NCBI GenBank assembly: GCA_037893225.1
Contig: JAZGUH010000087.1
Coordinates: forward strand, 1,178,001-1,242,000
Source: Hippasteria phrygiana
Taxonomy: Eukaryota > Echinodermata > Asteroidea > Valvatida > Goniasteridae
DNA length: 64,000 bases
Direction of reading: 5' to 3'
Shown here: piece by piece, positions 29,501 through 41,900 of the stretch
How the letters are laid out: the number at the start of each line of letters is the position of its first letter
Numbering within the stretch: the first letter of the stretch is position 1
Notes under the pieces: generated by a model
What the model saw: the letters and a program-made list of their open reading frames with translations, nothing else
What the model was told of the DNA's origin: nothing
The model's database searches: none
Translations under genes and position numbers: made by a program

Positions 29501-29840
29501 GTTAAAACTTGTGGAGAAAATTCAAACCTCGCAATGTTTATTTTCTTTCCGGCCAACATCTGTGTGCATATTACCGTCTATTTATTGCTCCATGCATGTC
29601 AAATTCCCTGGGGTATGGACTTGCTTTACTCATTCATAATTGCATGAAATATCAACCAAATTCAGTAATTTTGACATGTATGGATAGCTTAGATCTGGCG
29701 CTACATGTTGCAATTATCGGCGGCTTCTTAGAGTTAAAACTTGTGGAGAAAATTCAAACCTCGCAATGTTTATTTTCTTTCCGGCCAACATCTGTGTACA
29801 TGTTACCGTCTATTTATTGCTCCATGCCTGTCAAATTCCC

Positions 29841-32800
29841 TGGGTATGGACTTGCTTTACTCATTCATAATTGCATGAAATATCAACCAAATGCAGTATT
29901 TTTGACATGTATGGATAGCTTAGATCTGGCGCTACATGTTGCAATCATCGGCGGCTTCCCAGAGTTAAAACTTGTGGAGAAAATTCAAACCTCGCAATGT
30001 TTATTTTCTTTCCGGCCAACATCTGTGTACATGTTACCGTCTATTTATTGCTCCATGCATGTCAAATTCCCAGGGGTATGGACTTGCTTTATTCATTCAT
30101 AATTGCATGAAATATCAACCAAATGCAGTATTTTTGACATGTATGGATAGCTTAGATCTGGCGCTACATGTTGCAATCATCGGCGGCTTCCTAGAGTTAA
30201 AACTTGTGGAGAAAATTCAAACCTCGCAATGTTTATTTTCTTTCCGGCCAACATCTGTGTACATGTTACCGTCTATTTATTGCTCCATGCCTGTCAAATT
30301 CCCTGGGGTATGGACTTGCTTTACTCATTCATAATTGCATGAAATATCAACCAAATTCAGTAATTTTGACATGTATGGATAGCTTAGATCTGGCGCTACA
30401 TGTTGCAATTATCGGCGGCTTCCCAGAGTTAAAACTTGTGGAGAAAATTCAAACCTCGCAATGTTTATTTTCTTTCCGGCCAACATCTGTGTGCATATTA
30501 CCGTCTATTTATTGCTCCATTCATGTCAAATTCCCTGGGGTATGGACTTGCTTTACTCATTCATAATTGCATGAAATATCAACCAAATTCAGTAATTTTG
30601 ACATGTATGGATAGCTTAGATCTGGCGCTACATGTTGCAATTATCGGCGGCTTCTTAGAGTTAACACTTGTGGAGAAAATTCAAACCTCGCAATGTTTAT
30701 TTTCTTTCCGGCCAACATCTGTGTACATGTTACCGTCTATTTATTGCTCCATGCATGTCAAATTCCCTGGGGTATGGACTTGCTTTACTCATTCATAATT
30801 GCATGAAATATCAACCAAATGCAGTAATTTTGACATGTATGTATAGCTTAGATCTGGCGCTACATGTTGCAATCATCGGCGGCTTCCCAGAGTTAAAACT
30901 TGTGGAGAAAATTCAAACCTCGCAATGTTTATTTTCTTTCCGGCCAACATCTGTGTACATGTTACCGTCTATTTATTGCTCCATGCCTGTCAAATTCCCT
31001 GGGGTATGGACTTGCTTTACTCATTGCATGAAATATCAACCAAATGCAGTAATTTTGACATGTATGTATAGCTTAGATCTGGCGCTACATGTTGCAATCA
31101 TCGGCGGCTTCCCAGAGTTAAAACTTGTGGAGAAAATTCAAACCTCGCAATGTTTATTTTCTTTCCGGCCAACATCTGTGTACATGTTACCGTCTATTTA
31201 TTGCTCCATGCCTGTCAAATTCCCTGGGTATGGACTTGCTTTACTCATTCATAATTGCATGAAATATCAACCAAATGCAGTATTTTTGACATGTATGGAT
31301 AGCTTAGATCTGGCGCTACATGTTGCAATCATCGGCGGCTTCCTAGAGTTAAAACTTGTGGAGAAAATTCAAACCTCGCAATGTTTATTTTCTTTCCGGC
31401 CAACATCTGTGTACATGTTACCGTCTATTTATTGCTTCATGCCTGTCAAATTCCCTGGGGTATGGACTTGCTTTACTCATTCATAATTGCATGAAATATC
31501 AACCAAATGCAGTAATTTTGACATGTATGGATAGCTTAGATCTGGCGCTACATGTTGCAATCATCGGCGGCTTCCCAGAGTTAAAACTTGTGGAGAAAAT
31601 TCAAACCTCGCAATGTTTATTTTCTTTCCGGCCAACATCTGTGTACATGTTACCGTCTATTTATTGCTCCATGCATGTCAAATTCCCAGGGGTATGGACT
31701 TGCTTTATTCATTCATAATTGCATGAAATATCAACCAAATGCAGTATTTTTGACATGTATGGATAGCTTAGATCTGGCGCTACATGTTGCAATCATCGGC
31801 GGCTTCCTAGAGTTAAAACTTGTGGAGAAAATTCAAACCTCGCAATGTTTATTTTCTTTCCGGCCAACATCTGTGTACATGTTACCGTCTATTTATTGCT
31901 CCATGCCTGTCAAATTCCCTGGGGTATGGACTTGCTTTACTCATTCATAATTGCATGAAATATCAACCAAATTCAGTAATTTTGACATGTATGGATAGCT
32001 TAGATCTGGCGCTACATGTTGCAATTATCGGCGGCTTCCCAGAGTTAAAACTTGTGGAGAAAATTCAAACCTCGCAATGTTTATTTTCTTTCCGGCCAAC
32101 ATCTGTGTGCATATTACCGTCTATTTATTGCTCCATTCATGTCAAATTCCCTGGGGTATGGACTTGCTTTACTCATTCATAATTGCATGAAATATCAACC
32201 AAATGCAGTAATTTTGACATGTATGTATAGCTTAGATCTGGCGCTACATGTTGCAATCATCGGCGGCTTCCCAGAGTTAAAACTTGTGGAGAAAATTCAA
32301 ACCTCGCAATGTTTATTTTCTTTCCGGCCAACATCTGTGTACATGTTACCGTCTATTTATTGCTCCATGCCTGTCAAATTCCCTGGGGTATGGACTTGCT
32401 TTACTCATTGCATGAAATATCAACCAAATGCAGTAATTTTGACATGTATGTATAGCTTAGATCTGGCGCTACATGTTGCAATCATCGGCGGCTTCCCAGA
32501 GTTAAAACTTGTGGAGAAAATTCAAACCTCGCAATGTTTATTTTCTTTCCGGCCAACATCTGTGTACATGTTACCGTCTATTTATTGCTCCATGCCTGTC
32601 AAATTCCCTGGGTATGGACTTGCTTTACTCATTCATAATTGCATGAAATATCAACCAAATGCAGTATTTTTGACATGTATGGATAGCTTAGATCTGGCGC
32701 TACATGTTGCAATCATCGGCGGCTTCCTAGAGTTAAAACTTGTGGAGAAAATTCAAACCTCGCAATGTTTATTTTCTTTCCGGCCAACATCTGTGTACAT

Positions 32801-35800
32801 GTTACCGTCTATTTATTGCTTCATGCCTGTCAAATTCCCTGGGGTATGGACTTGCTTTACTCATTCATAATTGCATGAAATATCAACCAAATGCAGTATT
32901 TTTGACATGTATGGATAGCTTAGATCTGGCGCTACATGTTGCAATCATCGGCGGCTTCCCAGAGTTAAAACTTGTGGAGAAAATTCAAACCTCGCAATGT
33001 TTATTTTCTTTCCGGCCAACATCTGTGTACATGTTACCGTCTATTTATTGCTCCATGCATGTCAAATTCCCAGGGGTATGGACTTGCTTTATTCATTCAT
33101 AATTGCATGAAATATCAACCAAATGCAGTATTTTTGACATGTATGGATAGCTTAGATCTGGCGCTACATGTTGCAATCATCGGCGGCTTCCTAGAGTTAA
33201 AACTTGTGGAGAAAATTCAAACCTCGCAATGTTTATTTTCTTTCCGGCCAACATCTGTGTACATGTTACCGTCTATTTATTGCTCCATGCCTGTCAAATT
33301 CCCTGGGGTATGGACTTGCTTTACTCATTCATAATTGCATGAAATATCAACCAAATTCAGTAATTTTGACATGTATGGATAGCTTAGATCTGGCGCTACA
33401 TGTTGCAATTATCGGCGGCTTCCCAGAGTTAAAACTTGTGGAGAAAATTCAAACCTCGCAATGTTTATTTTCTTTCCGGCCAACATCTGTGTGCATATTA
33501 CCGTCTATTTATTGCTCCATTCATGTCAAATTCCCTGGGGTATGGACTTGCTTTACTCATTCATAATTGCATGAAATATCAACCAAATTCAGTAATTTTG
33601 ACATGTATGGATAGCTTAGATCTGGCGCTACATGTTGCAATTATCGGCGGCTTCTTAGAGTTAACACTTGTGGAGAAAATTCAAACCTCGCAATGTTTAT
33701 TTTCTTTCCGGCCAACATCTGTGTACATGTTACCGTCTATTTATTGCTCCATGCATGTCAAATTCCCTGGGGTATGGACTTGCTTTACTCATTCATAATT
33801 GCATGAAATATCAACCAAATGCAGTAATTTTTACATGTATGTATAGCTTAGATCTGGCGCTACATGTTGCAATCATCGGCGGCTTCCCAGAGTTAAAACT
33901 TGTGGAGAAAATTCAAACCTCGCAATGTTTATTTTCTTTCCGGCCAACATCTGTGTACATGTTACCGTCTATTTATTGCTCCATGCCTGTCAAATTCCCT
34001 GGGGTATGGACTTGCTTTACTCATTGCATGAAATATCAACCAAATGCAGTAATTTTGACATGTATGTATAGCTTAGATCTGGCGCTACATGTTGCAATCA
34101 TCGGCGGCTTCCCAGAGTTAAAACTTGTGGAGAAAATTCAAACCTCGCAATGTTTATTTTCTTTCCGGCCAACATCTGTGTACATGTTACCGTCTATTTA
34201 TTGCTCCATGCCTGTCAAATTCCCTGGGTATGGACTTGCTTTACTCATTCATAATTGCATGAAATATCAACCAAATGCAGTATTTTTGACATGTATGGAT
34301 AGCTTAGATCTGGCGCTACATGTTGCAATCATCGGCGGCTTCCTAGAGTTAAAACTTGTGGAGAAAATTCAAACCTCGCAATGTTTATTTTCTTTCCGGC
34401 CAACATCTGTGTACATGTTACCGTCTATTTATTGCTTCATGCCTGTCAAATTCCCTGGGGTATGGACTTGCTTTACTCATTCATAATTGCATGAAATATC
34501 AACCAAATGCAGTAATTTTGACATGTATGTATAGCTTAGATCTGGCGCTACATGTTGCAATCATCGGCGGCTTCCCAGAGTTAAAACTTGTGGAGAAAAT
34601 TCAAACCTCGCAATGTTTATTTTCTTTCCGGCCAACATCTGTGTACATGTTACCGTCTATTTATTGCTCCATGCATGTCAAATTCCCAGGGGTATGGACT
34701 TGCTTTATTCATTCATAATTGCATGAAATATCAACCAAATGCAGTATTTTTGACATGTATGGATAGCTTAGATCTGGCGCTACATGTTGCAATCATCGGC
34801 GGCTTCCTAGAGTTAAAACTTGTGGAGAAAATTCAAACCTCGCAATGTTTATTTTCTTTCCGGCCAACATCTGTGTACATGTTACCGTCTATTTATTGCT
34901 CCATGCCTGTCAAATTCCCTGGGGTATGGACTTGCTTTACTCATTCATAATTGCATGAAATATCAACCAAATTCAGTAATTTTGACATGTATGGATAGCT
35001 TAGATCTGGCGCTACATGTTGCAATTATCGGCGGCTTCCCAGAGTTAAAACTTGTGGAGAAAATTCAAACCTCGCAATGTTTATTTTCTTTCCGGCCAAC
35101 ATCTGTGTGCATATTACCGTCTATTTATTGCTCCATTCATGTCAAATTCCCTGGGGTATGGACTTGCTTTACTCATTCATAATTGCATGAAATATCAACC
35201 AAATTCAGTAATTTTGACATGTATGGATAGCTTAGATCTGGCGCTACATGTTGCAATTATCGGCGGCTTCTTAGAGTTAACACTTGTGGAGAAAATTCAA
35301 ACCTCGCAATGTTTATTTTCTTTCCGGCCAACATCTGTGTACATGTTACCGTCTATTTATTGCTCCATGCATGTCAAATTCCCTGGGGTATGGACTTGCT
35401 TTACTCATTCATAATTGCATGAAATATCAACCAAATGCAGTAATTTTGACATGTATGTATAGCTTAGATCTGGCGCTACATGTTGCAATCATCGGCGGCT
35501 TCCCAGAGTTAAAACTTGTGGAGAAAATTCAAACCTCGCAATGTTTATTTTCTTTCCGGCCAACATCTGTGTACATGTTACCGTCTATTTATTGCTCCAT
35601 GCCTGTCAAATTCCCTGGGGTATGGACTTGCTTTACTCATTGCATGAAATATCAACCAAATGCAGTAATTTTGACATGTATGTATAGCTTAGATCTGGCG
35701 CTACATGTTGCAATCATCGGCGGCTTCCCAGAGTTAAAACTTGTGGAGAAAATTCAAACCTCGCAATGTTTATTTTCTTTCCGGCCAACATCTGTGTGCA

Positions 35801-38800
35801 TATTACCGTCTATTTATTGCTCCATGCATGTCAAATTCCCTGGGGTATGGACTTGCTTTACTCATTCATAATTGCATGAAATATCAACCAAATTCAGTAA
35901 TTTTGACATGTATGGATAGCTTAGATCTGGCGCTACATGTTGCAATTATCGGCGGCTTCCCAGAGTTAAAACTTGTGGAGAAAATTCAAACCTCGCAATG
36001 TTTATTTTCTTTCCGGCCAACATCTGTGTGCATATTACCGTCTATTTATTGCTCCATGCATGTCAAATTCCCTGGGGTATGGACTTGCTTTACTCATTCA
36101 TAATTGCATGAAATATCAACCAAATTCAGTAATTTTGACATGTATGGATAGCTTAGATCTGGCGCTACATGTTGCAATTATCGGCGGCTTCTTAGAGTTA
36201 AAACTTGTGGAGAAAATTCAAACCTCGCAATGTTTATTTTCTTTCCGGCCAACATCTGTGTACATGTTACCGTCTATTTATTGCTCCATGCCTGTCAAAT
36301 TCCCTTGGGTATGGACTTGCTTTACTCATTCATAATTGCATGAAATATCAACCAAATGCAGTATTTTTGACATGTATGGATAGCTTAGATCTGGCGCTAC
36401 ATGTTGCAATCATCGGCGGCTTCCCAGAGTTAAAACTTGTGGAGAAAATTCAAACCTCGCAATGTTTATTTTCTTTCCGGCCAACATCTGTGTACATATT
36501 ACCGTCTATTTATTGCTCCATGCATGTCAAATTCCCTTGGGTATGGACTTGCTTTATTCATTCATAATTGCATGAAATATCAACCAAATGCAGTATTTTT
36601 GACATGTATGGATAGCTTAGATCTGGCGCTACATGTTGCAATCATCGGTGGGCTTCCTAGAGTTAAAACTTGTGGAGAAAATTCAAACCTCGCAATGTTT
36701 ATTTTCTTTCCGGCCAACATCTGTGTACATGTTACCGTCTATTTATTGCTCCATGCATGTCAAATTCCCTGGGGTATGGACTTGCTTTACTCATTCATAA
36801 TTGCATGAAATATCAACCAAATGCAGTAATTTTGACATGTATGTATAGCTTAGATCTGGCGCTACATGTTGCAATCATCGGCGGCTTCCCAGAGTTAAAA
36901 CTTGTGGAGAAAATTCAAACCTCGCAATGTTTATTTTCTTTCCGGCCAACATCTGTGTGCATATTACCGTCTATTTATTGCTCCATGCATGTCAAATTCA
37001 CTGGGGTATGGACTTGCTTTACTCATTCATAATTGCATGAAATATCAACCAAATTCAGTAATTTTGACATGTATGGATAGCTTAGATCTGGCGCTACATG
37101 TTGCAATTATCGGCGGCTTCTTAGAGTTAACACTTGTGGAGAAAATTCAAACCTCGCAATGTTTATTTTCTTTCCGGCCAACATCTGTGTACATGTTACC
37201 GTCTATTTATTGCTTCATGCCTGTCAAATTCCCTGGGGTATGGACTTGCTTTACTCATTCATAATTGCATGAAATATCAACCAAATGCAGTAATTTTGAC
37301 ATGTATGTATAGCTTAGATCTGGCGCTACATGTTGCAATCATCGGCGGCTTCCCAGAGTTAAAACTTGTGGAGAAAATTCAAACCTCGCAATGTTTATTT
37401 TCTTTCCGGCCAACATCTGTGTACATGTTACCGTCTATTTATTGCTCCATGCATGTCAAATTCCCAGGGGTATGGACTTGCTTTATTCATTCATAATTGC
37501 ATGAAATATCAACCAAATGCAGTATTTTTGACATGTATGGATAGCTTAGATCTGGCGCTACATGTTGCAATCATCGGCGGCTTCCTAGAGTTAAAACTTG
37601 TGGAGAAAATTCAAACCTCGCAATGTTTATTTTCTTTCCGGCCAACATCTGTGTACATGTTACCGTCTATTTATTGCTCCATGCCTGTCAAATTCCCTGG
37701 GGTATGGACTTGCTTTACTCATTCATAATTGCATGAAATATCAACCAAATTCAGTAATTTTGACATGTATGGATAGCTTAGATCTGGCGCTACATGTTGC
37801 AATTATCGGCGGCTTCTTAGAGTTAAAACTTGTGGAGAAAATTCAAACCTCGCAATGTTTATTTTCTTTCCGGCCAACATCTGTGTACATGTTACCGTCT
37901 ATTTATTGCTCCATGCCTGTCAAATTCCCTGGGTATGGACTTGCTTTACTCATTCATAATTGCATGAAATATCAACCAAATGCAGTATTTTTGACATGTA
38001 TGGATAGCTTAGATCTGGCGCTACATGTTGCAATCATCGGCGGCTTCCTAGAGTTAAAACTTGTGGAGAAAATTCAAACCTCGCAATGTTTATTTTCTTT
38101 CCGGCCAACATCTGTGTACATGTTACCGTCTATTTATTGCTTCATGCCTGTCAAATTCCCTGGGGTATGGACTTGCTTTACTCATTCATAATTGCATGAA
38201 ATATCAACCAAATGCAGTAATTTTGACATGTATGTATAGCTTAGATCTGGCGCTACATGTTGCAATAATCGGCGGCTTCCCAGAGTTAAAACTTGTGGAG
38301 AAAATTCAAACCTCGCAATGTTTATTTTCTTTCCGGCCAACATCTGTGTACATGTTACCGTCTATTTATTGCTCCATGCATGTCAAATTCCCAGGGGTAT
38401 GGACTTGCTTTATTCATTCATAATTGCATGAAATATCAACCAAATGCAGTATTTTTGACATGTATGGATAGCTTAGATCTGGCGCTACATGTTGCAATCA
38501 TCGGCGGCTTCCTAGAGTTAAAACTTGTGGAGAAAATTCAAACCTCGCAATGTTTATTTTCTTTCCGGCCAACATCTGTGTACATGTTACCGTCTATTTA
38601 TTGCTCCATGCCTGTCAAATTCCCTGGGGTATGGACTTGCTTTACTCATTCATAATTGCATGAAATATCAACCAAATTCAGTAATTTTGACATGTATGGA
38701 TAGCTTAGATCTGGCGCTACATGTTGCAATTATCGGCGGCTTCCCAGAGTTAAAACTTGTGGAGAAAATTCAAACCTCGCAATGTTTATTTTCTTTCCGG

Positions 38801-38988
38801 CCAACATCTGTGTGCATATTACCGTCTATTTATTGCTCCATTCATGTCAAATTCCCTGGGGTATGGACTTGCTTTACTCATTCATAATTGCATGAAATAT
38901 CAACCAAATTCAGTAATTTTGACATGTATTGATAGCTTAGATCTGGCGCTACATGTTGCAATTATCGGCGGCTTCTTAGAGTTAACAC
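29841..38988 (+). repeat. Array block III: 6- and 7-unit higher-order repeats carrying both -7 and -1 deletions
   Basis: Frames with coupled -7 and -1 deletions start at 30,668, 32,052 and 33,668, and a related -7-only copy starts at 35,284. Spacings are 1,384 bp (six units minus 8), 1,616 bp (seven units minus 8) and 1,616 bp. A distinctive CCATTCATG variant, otherwise rare, recurs at about 30,519, 32,135, 33,519, 35,135 and 38,839, and later in block IV. The single +1 insertion of the window lies here, near 36,647 (GGTGGGC in place of GGCGGC), and it is not shared by other copies, so it is recent. No gene is seen. Confidence 0.83.
30668..31486 (+). other. Longest fused open frame in the array (272 codons), probably not coding
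   Basis: Most units carry a 120-codon frame that begins at TTG directly after an in-frame TAA and reads one and a half units, so part of the unit is used in two frames. Here a -7 unit is followed by a -1 unit, which keeps phase and removes a stop. The result is one frame of 272 codons containing about three copies of a 75 to 77-residue repeat. Equivalent frames lie at 32,052-32,870 and 33,668-34,486; frames of 195 or 197 codons occur where only one such deletion is present. Each repeat holds one segment, ALHVAIIGGFPEL, that loosely resembles the first helix and turn of an ankyrin repeat. There is no ATG at the 5' end, no promoter I can see, and variation is mostly non-synonymous. I list it because of the phase restoration, not as an annotated gene. 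Confidence 0.15.
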
Positions 38989-41900
38989 TTGTGGAGAAAA
39001 TTAAAACCTCGCAATGTTTATTTTCTTTCCGGCCAACATCTGTGTACATGTTACCGTCTATTTATTGCTCCATGCATGTCAAATTCCCTGGGGTATGGAC
39101 TTGCTTTACTCATTCATAATTGCATGAAATGTCAACCAAATGCAGTAATTTTGACATGTATGTATAGCTTAGATCTGGCGCTACATGTTGCAATCATCGG
39201 CGGCTTCCCAGAGTTAAAACTTGTGGAGAAAATTGAAACCTCGCAATGTTTATTTTCTTTCCGGCCAACATCTGTGTACATGTTACCGTCTATTTATTGC
39301 TCCATGCCTGTCAAATTCCCTGGGGTATGGACTTGCTTTACTCATTGCATGAAATATCAACCAAATGCAGTAATTTTGACATGTATGTATAGCTTAGATC
39401 TGGCGCTACATGTTGCAATCATCGGCGGCTTCCCAGAGTTAAAACTTGTGGAGAAAATTCAAACCTCGCAATGTTTATTTTCTTTCCGGCCAACATCTGT
39501 GTGCATATTACCGTCTATTTATTGCTCCATGCATGTCAAATTCCCTGGGGTATGGACTTGCTTTACTCATTCATAATTGCATGAAATATCAACCAAATTC
39601 AGTAATTTTGACATGTATGGATAGCTTAGATCTGGCGCTACATGTTGCAATTATCGGCGGCTTCCCAGAGTTAAAACTTGTGGAGAAAATTCAAACCTCG
39701 CAATGTTTATTTTCTTTCCGGCCAACATCTGTGTGCATATTACCGTCTATTTATTGCTCCATGCATGTCAAATTCCCTGGGGTATGGACTTGCTTTACTC
39801 ATTCATAATTGCATGAAATATCAACCAAATTCAGTAATTTTGACATGTATGGATAGCTTAGATCTGGCGCTACATGTTGCAATTATCGGCGGCTTCTTAG
39901 AGTTAAAACTTGTGGAGAAAATTCAAACCTCGCAATGTTTATTTTCTTTCCGGCCAACATCTGTGTACATGTTACCGTCTATTTATTGCTCCATGCCTGT
40001 CAAATTCCCTGGGGTATGGACTTGCTTTACTCATTCATAATTGCATGAAATATCAACCAAATGCAGTATTTTTGACATGTATGGATAGCTTAGATCTGGC
40101 GCTACATGTTGCAATCATCGGCGGCTTCCCAGAGTTAAAACTTGTGGAGAAAATTCAAACCTCGCAATGTTTATTTTCTTTCCGGCCAACATCTGTGTAC
40201 ATATTACCGTCTATTTATTGCTCCATGCATGTCAAATTCCCTTGGGTATGGACTTGCTTTATTCATTCATAATTGCATGAAATATCAACCAAATGCAGTA
40301 TTTTTGACATGTATGGATAGCTTAGATCTGGCGCTACATGTTGCAATCATCGGCGGCTTCCTAGAGTTAAAACTTGTGGAGAAAATTCAAACCTCGCAAT
40401 GTTTATTTTCTTTCCGGCCAACATCTGTGTACATGTTACCGTCTATTTATTGCTCCATGCATGTCAAATTCCCTGGGGTATGGACTTGCTTTACTCATTC
40501 ATAATTGCATGAAATATCAACCAAATGCAGTAATTTTGACATGTATGTATAGCTTAGATCTGGCGCTACATGTTGCAATCATCGGCGGCTTCCCAGAGTT
40601 AAAACTTGTGGAGAAAATTCAAACCTCGCAATGTTTATTTTCTTTCCGGCCAACATCTGTGTGCATATTACCGTCTATTTATTGCTCCATGCATGTCAAA
40701 TTCACTGGGGTATGGACTTGCTTTACTCATTCATAATTGCATGAAATATCAACCAAATTCAGTAATTTTGACATGTATGGATAGCTTAGATCTGGCGCTA
40801 CATGTTGCAATTATCGGCGGCTTCTTAGAGTTAACACTTGTGGAGAAAATTCAAACCTCGCAATGTTTATTTTCTTTCCGGCCAACATCTGTGTACATGT
40901 TACCGTCTATTTATTGCTTCATGCCTGTCAAATTCCCTGGGGTATGGACTTGCTTTACTCATTCATAATTGCATGAAATATCAACCAAATGCAGTAATTT
41001 TGACATGTATGTATAGCTTAGATCTGGCGCTACATGTTGCAATCATCGGCGGCTTCCCAGAGTTAAAACTTGTGGAGAAAATTCAAACCTCGCAATGTTT
41101 ATTTTCTTTCCGGCCAACATCTGTGTACATGTTACCGTCTATTTATTGCTCCATGCATGTCAAATTCCCAGGGGTATGGACTTGCTTTATTCATTCATAA
41201 TTGCATGAAATATCAACCAAATGCAGTATTTTTGACATGTATGGATAGCTTAGATCTGGCGCTACATGTTGCAATCATCGGCGGCTTCCTAGAGTTAAAA
41301 CTTGTGGAGAAAATTCAAACCTCGCAATGTTTATTTTCTTTCCGGCCAACATCTGTGTACATGTTACCGTCTATTTATTGCTCCATGCCTGTCAAATTCC
41401 CTGGGGTATGGACTTGCTTTACTCATTCATAATTGCATGAAATATCAACCAAATGCAGTAATTTTGACATGTATGGATAGCTTAGATCTGGCGCTACATG
41501 TTGCAATTATCGGCGGCTTCTTAGAGTTAACACTTGTGGAGAAAATTCAAACCTCGCAATGTTTATTTTCTTTCCGGCCAACATCTGTGTACATGTTACC
41601 GTCTATTTATTGCTTCATGCCTGTCAAATTCCCTGGGGTATGGACTTGCTTTACTCATTCATAATTGCATGAAATATCAACCAAATGCAGTAATTTTGAC
41701 AAGTATGTATAGCTTAGATCTGGCGCTACATGTTGCAATTATCGGCGGCTTCTTAGAGTTAACACTTGTGGAGAAAATTCAAACCTCGCAATGTTTATTT
41801 TCTTTCCGGCCAACATCTGTGTACATGTTACCTACCGTCTATTTATTGCTCCATGCATGTCAAATTCCCTGGGGTATGGACTTGCTTTACTCATTCATAA

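Larger units (their letters stand above)
10301..29840 (+). repeat. Array block II: about 1.86-kb (8-unit) higher-order repeat
   Basis: The TACC-duplication marker recurs at about 15,641, 17,501, 20,281, 22,140, 24,000 and 25,860. Successive spacings are 1,859, 2,780, 1,859, 1,860 and 1,859 bp. The 1,859-bp spacing equals eight 232-bp units plus the 4-bp insertion minus one 1-bp deletion, and 1,860 is the form without the deletion. In addition, a stretch beginning near 13,496 reappears near 18,135 with the same order of marked units, an offset of 4,639 bp or 20 units. This is the most regular part of the array. No gene is seen. Confidence 0.88.
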
